Part shown: positions 13,425 to 14,836 of the stretch, in pieces
Numbering within the stretch: the first letter of the stretch is position 1
Layout of the letters: each line of letters begins with the position of its first letter
Source of the DNA: UBA4416 sp043719555
Lineage (GTDB): Bacteria; Bacteroidota; Bacteroidia; B-17B0; Aurantibacillaceae
NCBI GenBank assembly: GCA_043719555.1
Contig: JAYSTR010000031.1
Coordinates: 1-14,836, forward strand
Length of the DNA: 14,836 nucleotides
Direction of reading: 5' to 3'
Translations under genes and position numbers: made by a program
Notes under the pieces: model-generated
Told to the model about the DNA's origin: nothing
What the model saw: the letters and a program-made list of their open reading frames with translations, nothing else
Databases searched by the model: none

Positions 13425-14609
13425 ATGAAAAAACTCCTCTGTACAATCATTGCCATTTCTTTTTTCAGTAACCTATTTGCACAATGGCAACAAACTAATT
13501 ATCCAACATCAACATTAGCAGTTTTAAGTATAGCAATAAGTGGGGCAAATATTTTTGCAAGTTCAGGTAATGGTAAAGTTTCTTTATCATCTGATAACGG
13601 AAGTAGTTGGTTATCAAAAAATATTTTAGCAGCAAATACTTCTCCTGTCAATTCATTACTTATAAATGGTGGAAACATATTTGCAGGTACTGTTGGCAAC
13701 GGAGTTTTTTTATCAGCAAATAACGGAAATAGCTGGATAGCAAAGAATAATGGATTAACAAATTTACAAGTATATTCATTAGTAATTAGTGGCACAAGTA
13801 TTTTTGCTGGTACTCACGATGGCGTATTCATATCTAATGATAATGGTAATAATTGGACTTCTGTTGGTTTAACTGGCAACTTCGTTTATTCAATTGCCAT
13901 AAGTGGTTCAAATATATTTGCAGGAAGTAATAATGGTGTTTATTTATCAATAAATAATGGCGCAAGTTGGGCATTTATGAATAGCGGTCTACCAGCTACT
14001 GTAAATTCATTTGCTGTCGATAATAATAATGTTTTTGCAGGTACAAATGGGATGGGAATGTCATATACTTCAAATAATGGTATTAGTTGGTCAGGCATTA
14101 ACAATGGATTACCATCGAATTCTTATATCTATTCCTTAGCAATTAGTGGCACAAATATTTTCGCTGGAGCAAATAATGGAGGTAAAGTTTATTTTTCACC
14201 AAATAATGGTTCAGTATGGTACGACGTAAGTTCAGGAATCATATCCGCTTATAATGTACAAGTATTAACACTATTTGGTTCTGATATTTATGCTGGTATG
14301 GGAGGTGGAATTGGCATATGGAAAAGACCATTATCGGAAATTGTAACAAACGTTTCAGAAATTAAAAGTGAATTATCGTTTTTGATAGGTCCAAATCCGT
14401 TCAATACCGCAACTATAATTAATTTTGCTAAAGAACAAAAAAATACTGAAATAAAAATAATAGACATTAATGGTAAGGTAATAAATATTTTATATGTAAC
14501 TGGTAAAGAATTATCAATTAATAGGGGTGAAATCAGTAAAGGAATATATAATTTTCAAATATCAGATGAAAACAAAAATGTAGTAAATAGAAAAATCATT
14601 ATCGATTAA
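13425..14609 (+). CDS. T9SS-exported protein with Asp-box beta-propeller-like repeats
   Basis: An in-frame ATG at 13392 exists, but the ATG at 13425 gives a standard signal peptide (MKKLLCTIIAISFFSNLFA, cleaved before Q), so I choose it (394 residues). Residues here are counted from the earlier ATG. The mature protein holds about six repeats of roughly 40 residues. Each has 'S.(I/V)ISGxNIFAG' followed by an Asp-box-like turn, S.(D/N)NG.(S/N)W, at about 67-73, 108-115, 148-155, 187-193, 227-233 and 269-276. This is the pattern of BNR/sortilin-type propellers, which bind ligands such as glycans or proteins. From about 326 to 405 there is a T9SS type A sorting domain (GPNPFNTATIINF ... GIYNFQI ... 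IIID). It is the third gene after the periodic array. I find no attC-like repeat downstream. No catalytic residue set is evident. Confidence 0.85.
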   Translation: MKKLLCTIIAISFFSNLFAQWQQTNYPTSTLAVLSIAISGANIFASSGNGKVSLSSDNGSSWLSKNILAANTSPVNSLLINGGNIFAGTVGNGVFLSANNGNSWIAKNNGLTNLQVYSLVISGTSIFAGTHDGVFISNDNGNNWTSVGLTGNFVYSIAISGSNIFAGSNNGVYLSINNGASWAFMNSGLPATVNSFAVDNNNVFAGTNGMGMSYTSNNGISWSGINNGLPSNSYIYSLAISGTNIFAGANNGGKVYFSPNNGSVWYDVSSGIISAYNVQVLTLFGSDIYAGMGGGIGIWKRPLSEIVTNVSEIKSELSFLIGPNPFNTATIINFAKEQKNTEIKIIDINGKVINILYVTGKELSINRGEISKGIYNFQISDENKNVVNRKIIID

Positions 14610-14836
14610 TATAAAATGAGCTTTGAGAAATTGACATATTAGTTAGACTTAATTGCCTTAATAATTCAAATTATTGCATCATTATATATGTTTTTAAATA
14701 GTCCTATAAATATTCATCCAGGGGCTAGCGAATACAACGAACTATGAAAAAACTAATAAGTAAAATAAAAGACTAAATCATGGATATAAACTATTGTGTT
14801 TAGCTATTGTACTATAAATGATTTCATTAATTTTCA
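14610..14836. other. AT-rich gene-free end of the window
   Basis: No ORF of useful length, no terminator-like hairpin with a U-run and no copy of repeats A or B is seen. A stretch GGGGCTAGCGAATACAACG (14722-14740) is more GC-rich than its surroundings. An ATG followed by ten codons at 14744 is too short to call. Confidence 0.5.

Noticed and set aside
14744..14776. Ten-codon ORF starting MKKLISK
   Set aside because: Too short and without any supporting context.

Overview
The window comes from a low-GC member of the Bacteroidota. Two proteins (999-1841 and 13425-14609) end in type IX secretion (T9SS) sorting domains of the 'PNPF ... G.Y...' kind. Several upstream regions carry the Bacteroidota promoter pattern TTTG-N18 to N21-TAnnTTTG. 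The AT-rich base use and gene families fit a Flavobacteriales- or Sphingobacteriales-like lineage; I cannot be more precise.

Positions 1-9024 are ordinary chromosome, all read on the minus strand. In order of transcription there is a block of two polytopic membrane proteins (DUF2157-like pair, 9024 to 6860, joined by a 1-nt stop/start overlap) and a small outer-membrane-barrel candidate (6856-6083). Next is purA (5976-4708), with a good promoter, then a tight operon of pyrR, a DinB-fold gene, pyrB and a GNAT acetyltransferase (4597-2105). A T9SS cargo protein and ribonuclease Z (rnz) follow. purA and pyrR/pyrB place purine and pyrimidine nucleotide synthesis side by side. pyrR appears to start at TTG.

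Positions 9025-10837 are transitional. They hold a 107-bp element with inverted ends, a 116-residue orphan, a small secreted protein, a clear bidirectional terminator shared by convergent genes, and a fibronectin type III protein.

Positions 10838-14836 are the accessory part. A gene-free stretch contains an array of about 18 related hexamers spaced 20 or 21 bp apart over 350 bp (11045-11396), close to exactly two helical turns per step. It includes two perfect 26-bp palindromes that differ by mirrored base changes. A strong promoter match (11480-11511) follows, and then three plus-strand genes: a predicted PD-(D/E)XK-like nuclease, a membrane protein and a T9SS beta-propeller. The first two are each followed by a long imperfect repeat of about 180-190 bp. 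For each of these genes the sequence at the left boundary is complementary to the left end of that gene's own trailing repeat, which is the layout of integron gene cassettes. Both repeats also carry a promoter match ending exactly 56 bp before the next boundary. No integrase is present in the window, so the cassette reading is an inference from this pattern alone.
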